DNA of 64,000 nt from the NCBI RefSeq assembly GCF_000716715.1, contig NZ_JNYJ01000004.1:186001-250000 (forward strand), given 5' to 3'. The notes beneath the pieces were generated by a model. It was not told the origin of the DNA, ran no database searches, and saw only the letters and a list, made by a program, of their open reading frames with translations. Source of the stretch: Dactylosporangium aurantiacum (GTDB taxonomy: Bacteria > Actinomycetota > Actinomycetes > Mycobacteriales > Micromonosporaceae). Of the stretch, positions 7,833 to 16,217 are shown piece by piece; the first letter of the stretch is position 1; each line of letters begins with the position of its first letter. The position numbers and the translations under genes are program-made.

Positions 7833-8271
7833 GCATCATCACCAGTGCATCCGTGTTGCTCGGCTGGTAGTACCCCTTGCGGACGCCGACGCCTTCGAAG
7901 CCGTAGCCGGCGTAGAGCCGCTGGGCGGGCAGGTTGTCGACGGCGACCTCGAGCAGCACCTGGCGGGTGCCGTGCCGCCGCGCCTCGGCGAGGAGGGCCT
8001 CCAGCAGGCGCCGGCCGATGCCGCGCCGCTGGGCGTCCTTGCGCACGCCGATGTTCTGGATCCAGGCCTCGTCGGGCGGGGCGAGGGCGAGCCCGGCGTA
8101 GCCGAGGACGTCGTCGCCGTCGCCGTCGAGGGCGACGAGGTAGTGGTGGCCGCCGGCGAGCTCGTTCCAGAACATGCCGGCGGACCAGCGCTCCTCGCCG
8201 AACAGCTCGTCCTCGATCGGGAGCAGCGCCTCGATGTGGAACCAGCGCAGCTCGGCCAGCTCGACGGTCAC
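7822..8271 (-). CDS. rimI: Ribosomal protein S18-alanine N-acetyltransferase RimI
   Basis: 149 aa GNAT-fold acetyltransferase that acetylates the N-terminal Ala of S18 using acetyl-CoA. The acetyl-CoA pyrophosphate loop is visible as [14 protein letters not shown] (near residues 76–89), followed by [20 protein letters not shown], typical of RimI. The GTG start at 8271 overlaps the tsaB stop as GTGA, and the 3' end overlaps tsaD, so tsaB–rimI–tsaD is a tightly coupled unit, as in many actinobacteria. Confidence 0.95.
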   Translation of the reverse strand: MTVELAELRWFHIEALLPIEDELFGEERWSAGMFWNELAGGHHYLVALDGDGDDVLGYAGLALAPPDEAWIQNIGVRKDAQRRGIGRRLLEALLAEARRHGTRQVLLEVAVDNLPAQRLYAGYGFEGVGVRKGYYQPSNTDALVMMREN

Positions 8272-8936
8272 GGCAGCGCCGGTTTGCGGGTGCCGGGCGC
8301 GACCGCGTCGGGGCGGCGCAGGTAGCGGGGGGTGAGGGTCTCGCCGGGGGCCTTCGCGCGGACCCGGTCGGCGGCGAGCTCGGCGAGGGCGCGCGCGGAC
8401 GGGTACAGCGGCGGCACGACGGGCAGGCCGAGGACGTCGGCGTAGCGGTCGGCGCCGTCGCCGGCGGCGGCGCTCGCGTGGACCCTGGCGGCGACGTCGG
8501 CGGGTTTGTCGACGGCCGGTCCATCGATGCGGGCGCCGTCGTCGTACACCGCCCAGTAGATCTCCTTGCGGCGGGCGTCGGTGGCGACGAGCAGCCGCCC
8601 GGGCCGGCCGTGGCCGATGCCGTCGAGGGAGCAGACGCCGTAGACGGGGATGTCGAGGGCGTGGCCGAGGGCGGCGGCGGTGACCATGCCGGCCCGCAGG
8701 CCGGTGAACGGGCCGGGGCCGGTGCCGGCGACGACGGCGGCCAGGTCGCCGGGGGCCACGCCGCCGTCGGCGAGGGCCTGCTGGATCTGCGGGGCGAGCA
8801 GCTCGCCGTGGGCGCGGCCGTCGACGGTGACCCGTTCGGCGACGACGGTGACCTGCGGGTCGTCCGTGTCGTCGGCGACGTGGACGAGCGCGGCCGTCAC
8901 CGCGGGCGTCGAGGAGTCCACCACCATCACCAGCAC
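8268..8936 (-). CDS. tsaB: tRNA threonylcarbamoyladenosine biosynthesis protein TsaB
   Basis: 222 aa. TsaB is the inactive ASKHA paralogue that dimerises with TsaD for t6A37 formation. The N-terminal strand VLVMVVDSSTPAVTAAL and the segment VVAGTGPGPFTGLRAGM (family motif G.G.FTGLR) are clear. The start is taken at GTG 8936, where the family's first strand begins, not at the upstream 8987. A -10 box TAGAGT (8944–8949) ends seven bases before it, so the mRNA is probably leaderless. First gene of tsaB–rimI–tsaD, and divergent from the Hsp70-like gene. Confidence 0.95.
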   Translation of the reverse strand: MLVMVVDSSTPAVTAALVHVADDTDDPQVTVVAERVTVDGRAHGELLAPQIQQALADGGVAPGDLAAVVAGTGPGPFTGLRAGMVTAAALGHALDIPVYGVCSLDGIGHGRPGRLLVATDARRKEIYWAVYDDGARIDGPAVDKPADVAARVHASAAAGDGADRYADVLGLPVVPPLYPSARALAELAADRVRAKAPGETLTPRYLRRPDAVAPGTRKPALP

Positions 8937-8943
8937 GGCGCCA

Positions 8944-8949
8944 ACTCTA
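8944..8949 (-). promoter_or_regulatory. -10 element TAGAGT for the tsaB operon
   Basis: TANNNT hexamer ending seven bases before the GTG of tsaB on the minus strand. No good -35 is seen at 17–18 bp. Together with the lack of a Shine–Dalgarno sequence this points to a leaderless start at 8936. Confidence 0.45.
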
Positions 8950-9064
8950 CCGACCGCCGCGTGACGCATGTCCGCGGTCACAACCACGATCAGTTAACCG
9001 ATTCGCAACGAGCCGGGCCTAGCATCGGCCGACATCTACGCGGGTTTCGCGTCAGGAGAGACCG

Positions 9065-11134
9065 ATGACTGAGCCTGTGCTCGTCGTGGACCTGGGTTCC
9101 TGGGCCATGTCCGCCGCCGTGGTCGTGCACGATCAGCTGCATCTGGTTCGTGAGCCGGTCGGCGGGGGGACCCGCTGGCCCGGCGGTGCGAGCCTCGACC
9201 CGGCGCCGGGCCGCCCCCGGCTGTCGGTCGGCGGCGCGGCGGAGCGGATGCGTGACGAGCGTCCCCGGCATTACGTCGACGGGGCGCGCCGGGCGGTCGA
9301 CGCGAACGCGCCGGTGTGGCTCGGTGACCAGCTGGTCAACGGTGCGGAGCTGGTCGCGGCCGCGCTCGACGCGGTCGCGGCCGAGGCCCGGCGGCAGCAC
9401 GGCGGGATCGGGCGGTTGGTGGTGACGGTGCCGGCGGCGTACCGCACGCACGACCCGCGGCGCGAGACGCTGGTGTCGGCGGCGGCGGTCGCCGGGTTCC
9501 CCGATGTCGAGCTGGTCCACGACCCGGTGGCGGCGGTCGCGGATCCGGTGGCGGCGCTGGAGGTCCCGGACGGTGGCTACCTGCTGGTCTGCGACCTGGG
9601 TGCGACCTGGAGCGCGACGCTGACGCAGCTGCAGCACGGGGTGCCGGTGCCGGTGAGCCAGGAGAGCTCCGGGCACGGCCGGGACCTGGACGTGGTGCTC
9701 GCCGCGGACCTGCGGGCGCGGCTGGCGCAGTGGGTGGAGCCGGCGTTCACGGCCGGCGGCGACGTGAGTGTGCGGGCCGGGTTCCACGCGCTGGACATCG
9801 TGCGCCGGCTCAAGCACCAGCTGAGCCAGGCGCAGGAGGCGACGGACCAGGTCGAGCCGGGGGTCCCGCCGTACACGATCGGCCGGGACCAGCTGGATCA
9901 GCTGACGGAGCCGGCGAACCGGTGGCTGGTGGCCAGCTGCCGGGCGGTGATCGCGCGGGCCGGGATCGTGCCGGCGGACGTCGCGGCGGTCCTGCTGGTC
10001 GGTGGCAGCGCGCACCTGCCGAGCGTCGGGCCGGCGCTGCGGCAGGGTCTGGGCCGGCCGCTGGTCCGGCCGGCGGAGCCGGAGCTGGCGGTGCTGCGGG
10101 GGGCCGCCCGGCTGGCCGGTGGCCGCGAGGGGCGTGCGCTGCCGGCGGACCCGGCGCCGTGGCGGGTGGAGCCGCTGGCGTGGACGGTGCCGGGCGGGCG
10201 GGGGCGGCTGGTCCGCTGGCTGGTGAAGGAGGGTGAGCAGTACCCGCAGGGCGCGCCGCTGGCCCAGGTGCGCACCGCCGACGACCGGGTGTACGACCTG
10301 ACCGCGGGCCGCGCCGACGGGGTGCTGCTGGAGCACCGGGTGCCGCCGGGCGGCATGGTCGTGTCCGGGATGGCCGCCGCGCACGTGCGACTGTCGCCGG
10401 TGATGGAGCGGTTCCAGCTGGCGAAACGCCACCATCTGCGGGTCAGCGGCGACTGGCTGCTGATGCCGGACCGGCGGATGCTGGTGGAGTGCTCCCGCAC
10501 CGGGGAGTACGTGAAGGTCCGGTCGATCGACAGCGGCGCCCTCGTCACGGAGCTGCGCCCGGGGCGCGGCGCCGGCCGCCCGCAGCACGGGCAGGTCGCG
10601 CTCGGCCCGAATCAGCAGCTGGCGCTGGTCACCTGGGACGCCGAGGGCCACTTCTGCGTGTGGGACGTGCTGTCGGGGCGCATGACCAGCAGCTTCTCCG
10701 ATCACCACCGCCCCGACGCGGTGCTGGTCAACGAGGGTGAGTGGCGGCTCGTCGCCACCGGTGAGGGCGCGGCGAGCGTCGGGCGGTACCGCCGGGACGT
10801 GGCGACCGTGTGGGACCTGGCGACCGGTGAGCGTCTCGACCGGATCGTCGGCGAGGACCTGACCCGGCGGTTCGCCGGTTACGCCGGCTCGAGCCGCGCG
10901 GACGCGTTCGCGACGGAGATGTCGACGCCGGACGGGCGGTTGCGTGCCGCCGTGCAGGACGGTTCGATCCGGGTCCGGGACGTCGAGACCGAGTCGGAGG
11001 TGTTCCGCGCGGACCTGTCGCCGGCGCGGCAGATCCGGACCGCGTTCTGCCACGAGGGCCGGCACCTGCTGGCCCGCTGCACCGACGACGAGGGCACGTC
11101 AGTCGACGTGTGGGAGGTCCTGCAGCCCGCGTAG
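9065..11134 (+). CDS. Hsp70-like ATPase fused to a propeller-like C-terminal region
   Basis: 689 aa. Residues 1–360 have the actin/Hsp70 ATPase pattern: phosphate-1 VLVVDLGSWAMS (residues 5–16), phosphate-2 VCDLGATWSATL (near 175) and adenosine motif VLLVGGSAHLPS (near 312). No Hsp70 substrate-binding domain follows. The second half has repeated strand patterns with Trp–Asp ends (LVTWDAEGHFCVWDVLSG, ATVWDLATGE, VDVWEVL) that look like WD40-type blades. AGGAG lies about eight bases before the ATG. A sensor or scaffold role is inference. The gene faces away from tsaB and its last 36 bp overlap tsaE, splitting the usual tsaE–tsaB order. Confidence 0.85.
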   Translation: MTEPVLVVDLGSWAMSAAVVVHDQLHLVREPVGGGTRWPGGASLDPAPGRPRLSVGGAAERMRDERPRHYVDGARRAVDANAPVWLGDQLVNGAELVAAALDAVAAEARRQHGGIGRLVVTVPAAYRTHDPRRETLVSAAAVAGFPDVELVHDPVAAVADPVAALEVPDGGYLLVCDLGATWSATLTQLQHGVPVPVSQESSGHGRDLDVVLAADLRARLAQWVEPAFTAGGDVSVRAGFHALDIVRRLKHQLSQAQEATDQVEPGVPPYTIGRDQLDQLTEPANRWLVASCRAVIARAGIVPADVAAVLLVGGSAHLPSVGPALRQGLGRPLVRPAEPELAVLRGAARLAGGREGRALPADPAPWRVEPLAWTVPGGRGRLVRWLVKEGEQYPQGAPLAQVRTADDRVYDLTAGRADGVLLEHRVPPGGMVVSGMAAAHVRLSPVMERFQLAKRHHLRVSGDWLLMPDRRMLVECSRTGEYVKVRSIDSGALVTELRPGRGAGRPQHGQVALGPNQQLALVTWDAEGHFCVWDVLSGRMTSSFSDHHRPDAVLVNEGEWRLVATGEGAASVGRYRRDVATVWDLATGERLDRIVGEDLTRRFAGYAGSSRADAFATEMSTPDGRLRAAVQDGSIRVRDVETESEVFRADLSPARQIRTAFCHEGRHLLARCTDDEGTSVDVWEVLQPA

Positions 11135-11602
11135 CCGCGACGGCCAGCCGGGGCCGTGCGGCACGACGGCGACGGTGCGGGTGTCGTCGTCGTGGCGGGT
11201 CAGGCGCAGCTCGAGGTGGTCCTCGGCGAGCCGCTCGACGAGGCCCTCGCCCCATTCGACCAGCGTCACCGACTCCTCGAGGGTGGCGTCGAGGTCGAGG
11301 GCGTCGATCTCGCCGAGGGGGTCCTTGACGTCGCCGAGGCGGTACGCGTCGACGTGGACCATGGCGACGCCGCCGGTGGTGGCGGGCCGGTGGACGCGGG
11401 CGATCACGAACGTCGGTGAGGTCACCGCGCCCTGCACCCGCAGGCCGGCGCCGATGCCCTGGGCGAGGGCGGTCTTGCCGGCGCCGAGCGGGCCGGTGAG
11501 CAGGACGAGGTCGCCGGCGCGCAGGATCGGGGCGAGCCGGCGGCCGAAGGCGTGCGTGTCCGCGGCGGTCGGCAGGGTGACGGTCGGCGGGGTGCGGCTC
11601 AC
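11099..11602 (-). CDS. tsaE: tRNA threonylcarbamoyladenosine biosynthesis ATPase TsaE
   Basis: 167 aa P-loop ATPase required by the TsaBD complex for t6A turnover. Walker A LLTGPLGAGKTALAQGIG begins near residue 35, switch-I type ...GAVTSPTFVIARVH follows, and MVHVDAYRLGD is the family's conserved stretch; VEWGEGL comes later. The GTG at 11602 overlaps the stop of a 29-codon micro-ORF as GTGA, with GGAGG upstream supplied by that micro-ORF. The 3' end overlaps the Hsp70-like gene on the other strand by 36 bp. Confidence 0.96.
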   Translation of the reverse strand: MSRTPPTVTLPTAADTHAFGRRLAPILRAGDLVLLTGPLGAGKTALAQGIGAGLRVQGAVTSPTFVIARVHRPATTGGVAMVHVDAYRLGDVKDPLGEIDALDLDATLEESVTLVEWGEGLVERLAEDHLELRLTRHDDDTRTVAVVPHGPGWPSRLRGLQDLPHVD

Positions 11603-11688
11603 GCCGTCACCTCCGCTGCGCTCCGGCGCCGCCGCGAGCCAACCTGACCCAATCGTTCACGGCCCGAGCCGCTGCGCTGGCCGCTCAC
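11599..11688 (-). CDS. Single-copy micro-ORF (29 aa) bridging the alpha/beta hydrolase gene and tsaE
   Basis: 29 codons: begins MSGQRSGSGRE and ends [13 protein letters not shown]. The GTG (11688) overlaps the TGA of the alpha/beta hydrolase gene, and its TGA (11601–11599) overlaps the GTG of tsaE, both as GTGA. Start to next start is 86 bp, three fewer than the tandem copies elsewhere, so the 3n-1 rule is kept despite the length change. GGAGG in the codons for AEV precedes the tsaE start. It is related in both peptide ends and in DNA core to the arrays at 6.4 kb and 24.1 kb. Confidence 0.5.
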   Translation of the reverse strand: MSGQRSGSGRERLGQVGSRRRRSAAEVTA

Positions 11689-12776
11689 GACGCGGCGACC
11701 CGTTTGAGGAACCCCTCGATCGCCTCGTTGACCTCGTCGGCGTGCTCGAGCATGACGACGTGGCCGCCGTCGTCGATGACGACGAGCTCCGCCTCCGGCA
11801 GCACGGCGGCGATCTCGCGGGTGTGGGTGAGCGGCGTGAGCACGTCCCGGTCGCCGCAGATCAGCAGCACCGGCACGCGGCGCAGCGGCCCGAGGACGAG
11901 CAGCCGGGCGTGCGTGTAGAGGGTCCGCAGGTACCGGGCGATGACGTCGGTCGAGGTGGTGGTGTTCATCTTCTCGACGTAGGAGACCAGTGCCGGGCTG
12001 GGGCGGGCGGTGCCGAACCCGTACCGCCGGGTGAGCAGCCACGCGAGGTCGGTGGAGGCGCGGCGGGCCCGGTCGACGACGCCGGAGCTGATCGGCCCGG
12101 CGATGCCGACGACCGGCAGCAGCGGGCGGCGGAACTTCGCCACGACGTCGGGCAGGCCGAAGTTGACCTGGTCGAGCTTGCCGGCGGAGGTCGAGATGAG
12201 CACGACCGCCTGGACGCGGGACTCGAACAGCTCGGGGACCTGCTCGGCGAGCGCCATGATCGTCATGCCGCCCATGGAGTGGCCGATGAGGATGACGGGG
12301 CCGGTCGGGGCGGTCGCCTGCAGGACCGAGCGCAGGCCGGCGCCGAGCGCGTCGAGGGTGTATTCGCCCTTGCGCAGCCGGCCGGAGCGGCCGTGGCCGG
12401 GCTGGTCGTAGAAGACCATGCGGTGCTTGCCCTGCAGCGCCTTGCGCTGGAAGTGGAACGTGCCCATGTCGAGGCAGAACCCGTGCACGAACACCAGCGT
12501 GGGCTGCTGCTTGCCGGGCTCGCCGTCGGGGCCGTCGACGATCTCGACGTGCAGGTCGACACCGTCGTCGGTGGTGACGGTGAGCTCCTCGTCGAAGTCC
12601 CAGACGCCGAACTCCTCGTCGGCGTAGACGTCGTCGCCGCGCTTCGACCGGTTGACGATGTAGCGCTCGGTGGCGACACCGGCGGCGACACCGGCGGCGG
12701 CCACGCCGAGGATCGCGCCGATGATGCCGACCGTGCGCCGGCGGTTGCCCTTGACCTCCACGTCGGTGCCCGTCAT
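11685..12776 (-). CDS. Membrane-anchored alpha/beta hydrolase
   Basis: 363 aa. The N-terminus MTGTDVEVKGNRRR precedes a hydrophobic stretch (about residues 15–36) that can act as a signal anchor. The hydrolase core has the oxyanion HGFC loop (TLVFVHGFCLDMG), the nucleophile elbow IGHSMGGM (Ser of G-H-S-M-G) and a late catalytic His in DDGGHVVMLEH; the acid lies in the CGDRDVLTP strand. The substrate is unknown. The ATG at 12776 overlaps the alr stop as ATGA, and the 3' end overlaps the micro-ORF that leads into tsaE. This gene commonly sits between alr and tsaE in actinobacteria. Confidence 0.92.
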   Translation of the reverse strand: MTGTDVEVKGNRRRTVGIIGAILGVAAAGVAAGVATERYIVNRSKRGDDVYADEEFGVWDFDEELTVTTDDGVDLHVEIVDGPDGEPGKQQPTLVFVHGFCLDMGTFHFQRKALQGKHRMVFYDQPGHGRSGRLRKGEYTLDALGAGLRSVLQATAPTGPVILIGHSMGGMTIMALAEQVPELFESRVQAVVLISTSAGKLDQVNFGLPDVVAKFRRPLLPVVGIAGPISSGVVDRARRASTDLAWLLTRRYGFGTARPSPALVSYVEKMNTTTSTDVIARYLRTLYTHARLLVLGPLRRVPVLLICGDRDVLTPLTHTREIAAVLPEAELVVIDDGGHVVMLEHADEVNEAIEGFLKRVAAS

Positions 12777-13897
12777 GCGTCCTCCCCCACGTAGACCTTG
12801 GGCGTGCGGTTGCTGCCCATGCGCGCGACGATCTCGTAGCTGATGGTGTCGGCGGCGGCCGCCCAGTCGTCGGCGGTCGGCTCGCCGCGGCTGCCGGCGC
12901 CGAACAGCACGGCCTCGTCGCCGGGGCGCACGTCGTCGCCGTCGCAGTCGACGACGATCTGGTCCATGCAGACCCGGCCGACCACGCGGCGGACCTTGCC
13001 ACCGATCTCGACGAGGCCGCGGCTGCTCGCGGAGCGGGGCACGCCGTCGGCGTAACCGACCGGGACCAGCGCCAGGGTGGTGTCCTTGAGGACCTTGTAC
13101 GTGTGCCCGTAGGAGACGCCCTCGCCGGCCTGGACCGCCTTCACCAGGGCGACCTTCGCGTGGACGCTCATCGCGGGGCGCAGGTCCGGGGCGGCGCCCG
13201 GGATCGGCGACAGGCCGTAGGTGGCCAGGCCGGCCCGGACCAGGTCGAAGTGGCTCTCCGGCAGGGTGAGGGTGGCGGCGGAGTTGGCCAGGTGCCGCAG
13301 CGGCGGCTCGACGCCGAGCCGGGCGGCCTCGTCGAGCGCGTCGTCGAACGCGAGCTGCTGGCGCAGGATCGACGGGTGGCCGGGCTCGTCGGCGCAGGCG
13401 AAGTGGCTCCACACCGCGGCGATCTCGACGTCGCCGTCGGCCTGGGCCTTCGCCGCCGCGGTCAGCAGCGCCGGCCAGTCGGCGCGGGTGGCGCCGTTGC
13501 GGGACATCCCGGTGTCGATCTTCAGGTGTACCGCGGCGGGCCGGCGGGTCTGCCGGGCGGCCCGCGCGATCTCGGCGAGGGCGGCCGGCGACGCCGCGGA
13601 CAGGTCGACGCCGGCGGCGACCGCCTCGTGCAGCGGTCGGCCCGGGCTGTGCAGCCACGACAGGATCCTGGTGGTGATGCCGTGCTCGCGCAGGGCGAGT
13701 GCCTCCTCCAGGGTGGCGGTGCCGAGCCAGGTGGCGCCGGCCCGCACGGCGGCGGTGGCCACGGGGAGCAGGCCGTGCCCGTACGCGTCGGCCTTGACGA
13801 CGCTCATCAGGGCGGTCCCCGACCGCAGCAGCCCGCGCAGGGTCGCCACGTTGTGCCGGATCGCGTCGAGGTCGATCCGGACCTGAGCCTGCCACAT
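12773..13897 (-). CDS. alr: Alanine racemase
   Basis: 374 aa, fold-type III PLP enzyme that makes D-alanine for peptidoglycan. The PLP lysine is K35 in SVVKADAYGHG, and the catalytic Tyr is in GVSYGHTYK (near 265). Substrate and PLP contacts are seen in IDTGMSRNG and VGRVCMDQIVVD. The stop overlaps the alpha/beta hydrolase start. It belongs to the glmM–SDR–nnr–alr–hydrolase–tsaE run on the minus strand, with a 52-bp gap to nnr. Confidence 0.97.
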   Translation of the reverse strand: MWQAQVRIDLDAIRHNVATLRGLLRSGTALMSVVKADAYGHGLLPVATAAVRAGATWLGTATLEEALALREHGITTRILSWLHSPGRPLHEAVAAGVDLSAASPAALAEIARAARQTRRPAAVHLKIDTGMSRNGATRADWPALLTAAAKAQADGDVEIAAVWSHFACADEPGHPSILRQQLAFDDALDEAARLGVEPPLRHLANSAATLTLPESHFDLVRAGLATYGLSPIPGAAPDLRPAMSVHAKVALVKAVQAGEGVSYGHTYKVLKDTTLALVPVGYADGVPRSASSRGLVEIGGKVRRVVGRVCMDQIVVDCDGDDVRPGDEAVLFGAGSRGEPTADDWAAAADTISYEIVARMGSNRTPKVYVGEDA

Positions 13898-13949
13898 GGG
13901 TCTAAGGGTAAGCGGTGCCCCCGGGGGCGGCCCGGTACCCGGTCCCGGG

Positions 13950-15383
13950 TCAGCGGCGCAGGGTCCCGATGGCCTCGGGGAGGTGGGTGGCGACGTCTGC
14001 GGCGGTGACCGGGCCGCGTTCGGCGGCGAGCCGGCCGGCGAGACCGTGCACGAACGCGGCGGCGACCGCGGCGTGCTCCGCCGGCAGGCCCGCGGCGAGC
14101 AGCGAGCCGAGCAGCCCGGCGAGGACGTCGCCGGTGCCGCCGGTGGCGAGGGCCGCGGTCCCGGTCGGGTTGACGAACACCCGGCCGTCGGGTGTGGCGA
14201 CGATCGTCCGGTCGCCCTTGAGCAGCACGACGGAGTCCATCCGCTCGGCGAGGTGCACGGCCGCGGCGACCCGGTCCTCGCCGGGGGCGCCGCCGGCGAG
14301 CCGCTGGAACTCCCCGTCGTGGGGGGTGACGACCGTCGGGGCGTCCCGGTCGCGCAGCCAGTCGGCCATCCGCGCGTCGACGAGCAGCGTCAGGGCGCCG
14401 GCGTCGAGGCAGGCGGGGACGGGCGCGCCGAGGACGGTACGCAGCTCGGCGTACGCGCGATCGTCGGTGCCCAGGCCGCTGCCGCAGGTCCAGGCCTGGA
14501 CCCGGCCGGCGTCGGCGACCCGGTCGGCGGCGATGACCGGCGGGTGGTGGAAGCGCACGGCGTCGGCGGCCGCGCCCGCGTAGCGCACCAGCCCGGCCGG
14601 GCCGGCGAGCGCGCCGGCGACGGACAGCACGGCGGCGCCCGGGTACTGCGCGGAGCCGGTGGCGACGCCGACGACGCCCCGCGAGTACTTGTTGTCGTTG
14701 GCGGCGGGCCGCGGCCACCAGGCGGCGACGTCGCCGACGTCGGGCACGTAGCAGGCGGGGTCGCCGTCGAGGTGCGGCTCCAGACCGATGTCGACCAGCT
14801 CGACGAGGCCGCTGTGGACGGCGCCGGCGCCGACGAGCAGGCCGGGCTTCAGCGCGCCGAACGTGACGGTGACGTCGGCGCGCACGGCCATGCCGGTGAC
14901 GGCGCCGGTGTCGGCGTCGACGCCGGAGGGCACGTCGACCGCGATCACCGGGGCGCCGCGCAGCGCGCCGGAGACCTCGGCGACCCGGCTCGCGGCCGGC
15001 TCGCGCAGCCCGCCCCGGCCGCCGATGCCGAGGATGCCGTCGACGACGAGGTCGACGCGGGCCGGGACGGTCCTGGTCACGCCGCCGCCGGCGGCGAGCA
15101 GGGCGGCCGCGGCACTGCGATGGACCCGCTCGGGGTCCATCAGCAGCGCCTCGACGTGGGCGCCGCGGCGGGCGAGCATGGCACCGGCGTAGAGGGCGTC
15201 GCCGCCGTTGTTGCCGGGACCGACGAGCAGCAGCACGCGGCTGCCGTACACCCTGGGCAGGCTCTGCGCGCAGCGCCTGGCGAGACCGGCGGCGGCACGC
15301 TGCATGAGCGCACCGCCCGGCAGCGTCTTCATCAGCGCTTCTTCGGCGGCGCGGACCTGCGCCACCCGCCATGCGGCTCTCAC
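13950..15383 (-). CDS. nnr: Bifunctional NAD(P)H-hydrate epimerase / ADP-dependent dehydratase
   Basis: 477 aa, a fusion of two metabolite-repair activities for hydrated NAD(P)H. The epimerase (YjeF_N) domain covers about residues 1–210 (LLVGPGNNGGDALYAGAML, VDVPSGVDADTG). The ADP-dependent dehydratase domain of ribokinase fold covers about 220–477, with the ATP/ADP site ATGGTGDVLAGLLG near 420. The GTG at 15383 is the first start in frame. Length and domain order are normal for actinobacterial Nnr. It acts in the cytoplasm and lies upstream of alr. Confidence 0.95.
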   Translation of the reverse strand: MRAAWRVAQVRAAEEALMKTLPGGALMQRAAAGLARRCAQSLPRVYGSRVLLLVGPGNNGGDALYAGAMLARRGAHVEALLMDPERVHRSAAAALLAAGGGVTRTVPARVDLVVDGILGIGGRGGLREPAASRVAEVSGALRGAPVIAVDVPSGVDADTGAVTGMAVRADVTVTFGALKPGLLVGAGAVHSGLVELVDIGLEPHLDGDPACYVPDVGDVAAWWPRPAANDNKYSRGVVGVATGSAQYPGAAVLSVAGALAGPAGLVRYAGAAADAVRFHHPPVIAADRVADAGRVQAWTCGSGLGTDDRAYAELRTVLGAPVPACLDAGALTLLVDARMADWLRDRDAPTVVTPHDGEFQRLAGGAPGEDRVAAAVHLAERMDSVVLLKGDRTIVATPDGRVFVNPTGTAALATGGTGDVLAGLLGSLLAAGLPAEHAAVAAAFVHGLAGRLAAERGPVTAADVATHLPEAIGTLRR

Positions 15384-15445
15384 GGTCGGCTCCCTGCTGC
15401 GATCCGGCTCACACGGGTAACCCTGTCATACCCGCCGGAGGGCGA

Positions 15446-16204
15446 TCAGGCGAGGGAGGAGCGGATCTGCGCACCGCCGTCGATGACGAGGGTCTGGCCG
15501 GTCATCCACCGGGACGCGGGCCCGCCGAGGAACGTGATCACGTCGGCGATGTCGTCGGGTTCGCCGATGCGGCCGAGCGGCAGGTGGTCGCTGAGGTACT
15601 GCTCGTTGTTCTCCCACAGGCCGCGGGCGAGCTTGGTGCGCACGATGCCGGGGGCGACGCCGTTGACGCGGACCGTGGGGGCGAGCTCGGCGGCGAGCTG
15701 GCGGGTGAGGTGGATGACGGCGGCCTTGGTGGCGTTGTAGTAGCCGATGCCGGGCTCGGTGAGCAGGCCGCCGACGGAGGCGACGTTGACGATCGCGCCG
15801 CCGCGGGCCGACATCGACGCCTTCCACGCCAGCTGGCTCCACAGGACGGGGCCGAACTGGTTGAGGCGGGCGGTCTTCTCGGCGCGGACCGGGTCGATGT
15901 CCATCAGCGGGCCGAAGTACGGGTTGGTGCCGGCGTTGTTGACCAGGACGTCGATCGCGCCGAAGCGGGACATGGCGGCGTCGACGGCCGCGCCGGCCTG
16001 GTCGGGTTCGGCGGCGTGGGCGGCGTGCGCGAGCACCCCGGCGGACGGGTGGGCGGCGCGGATCTCCTCCGCGACGGCGTCGAGGGCGTCCTGGTCGCGG
16101 GAGGTGAGCACGACGTTGCAGCCCTGCGCGGCGAAGGCGACGGCGGTCGCCTTGCCGATGCCGCGGGAGGCGCCGGTGACGAGAACGGTGCGGGCGTCAG
16201 TCAT
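15446..16204 (-). CDS. SDR family NAD(P)-dependent oxidoreductase
   Basis: 252 aa from the ATG at 16204; an upstream ATG at 16213 is also in frame. This is a classical short-chain dehydrogenase/reductase: cofactor motif TGASRGIG, LVNNAGTN, catalytic Ser in NVASVGG, YNATKAA (Y-x3-K) and the C-terminal VIDGGAQIRSS. The Arg after the Gly-rich turn (LTSRD) suggests NADPH preference. The substrate is unknown. It lies between glmM and nnr, 13 bp downstream of glmM. Confidence 0.92.
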   Translation of the reverse strand: MTDARTVLVTGASRGIGKATAVAFAAQGCNVVLTSRDQDALDAVAEEIRAAHPSAGVLAHAAHAAEPDQAGAAVDAAMSRFGAIDVLVNNAGTNPYFGPLMDIDPVRAEKTARLNQFGPVLWSQLAWKASMSARGGAIVNVASVGGLLTEPGIGYYNATKAAVIHLTRQLAAELAPTVRVNGVAPGIVRTKLARGLWENNEQYLSDHLPLGRIGEPDDIADVITFLGGPASRWMTGQTLVIDGGAQIRSSLA

Positions 16205-16217
16205 GCGCCGCACGTTA

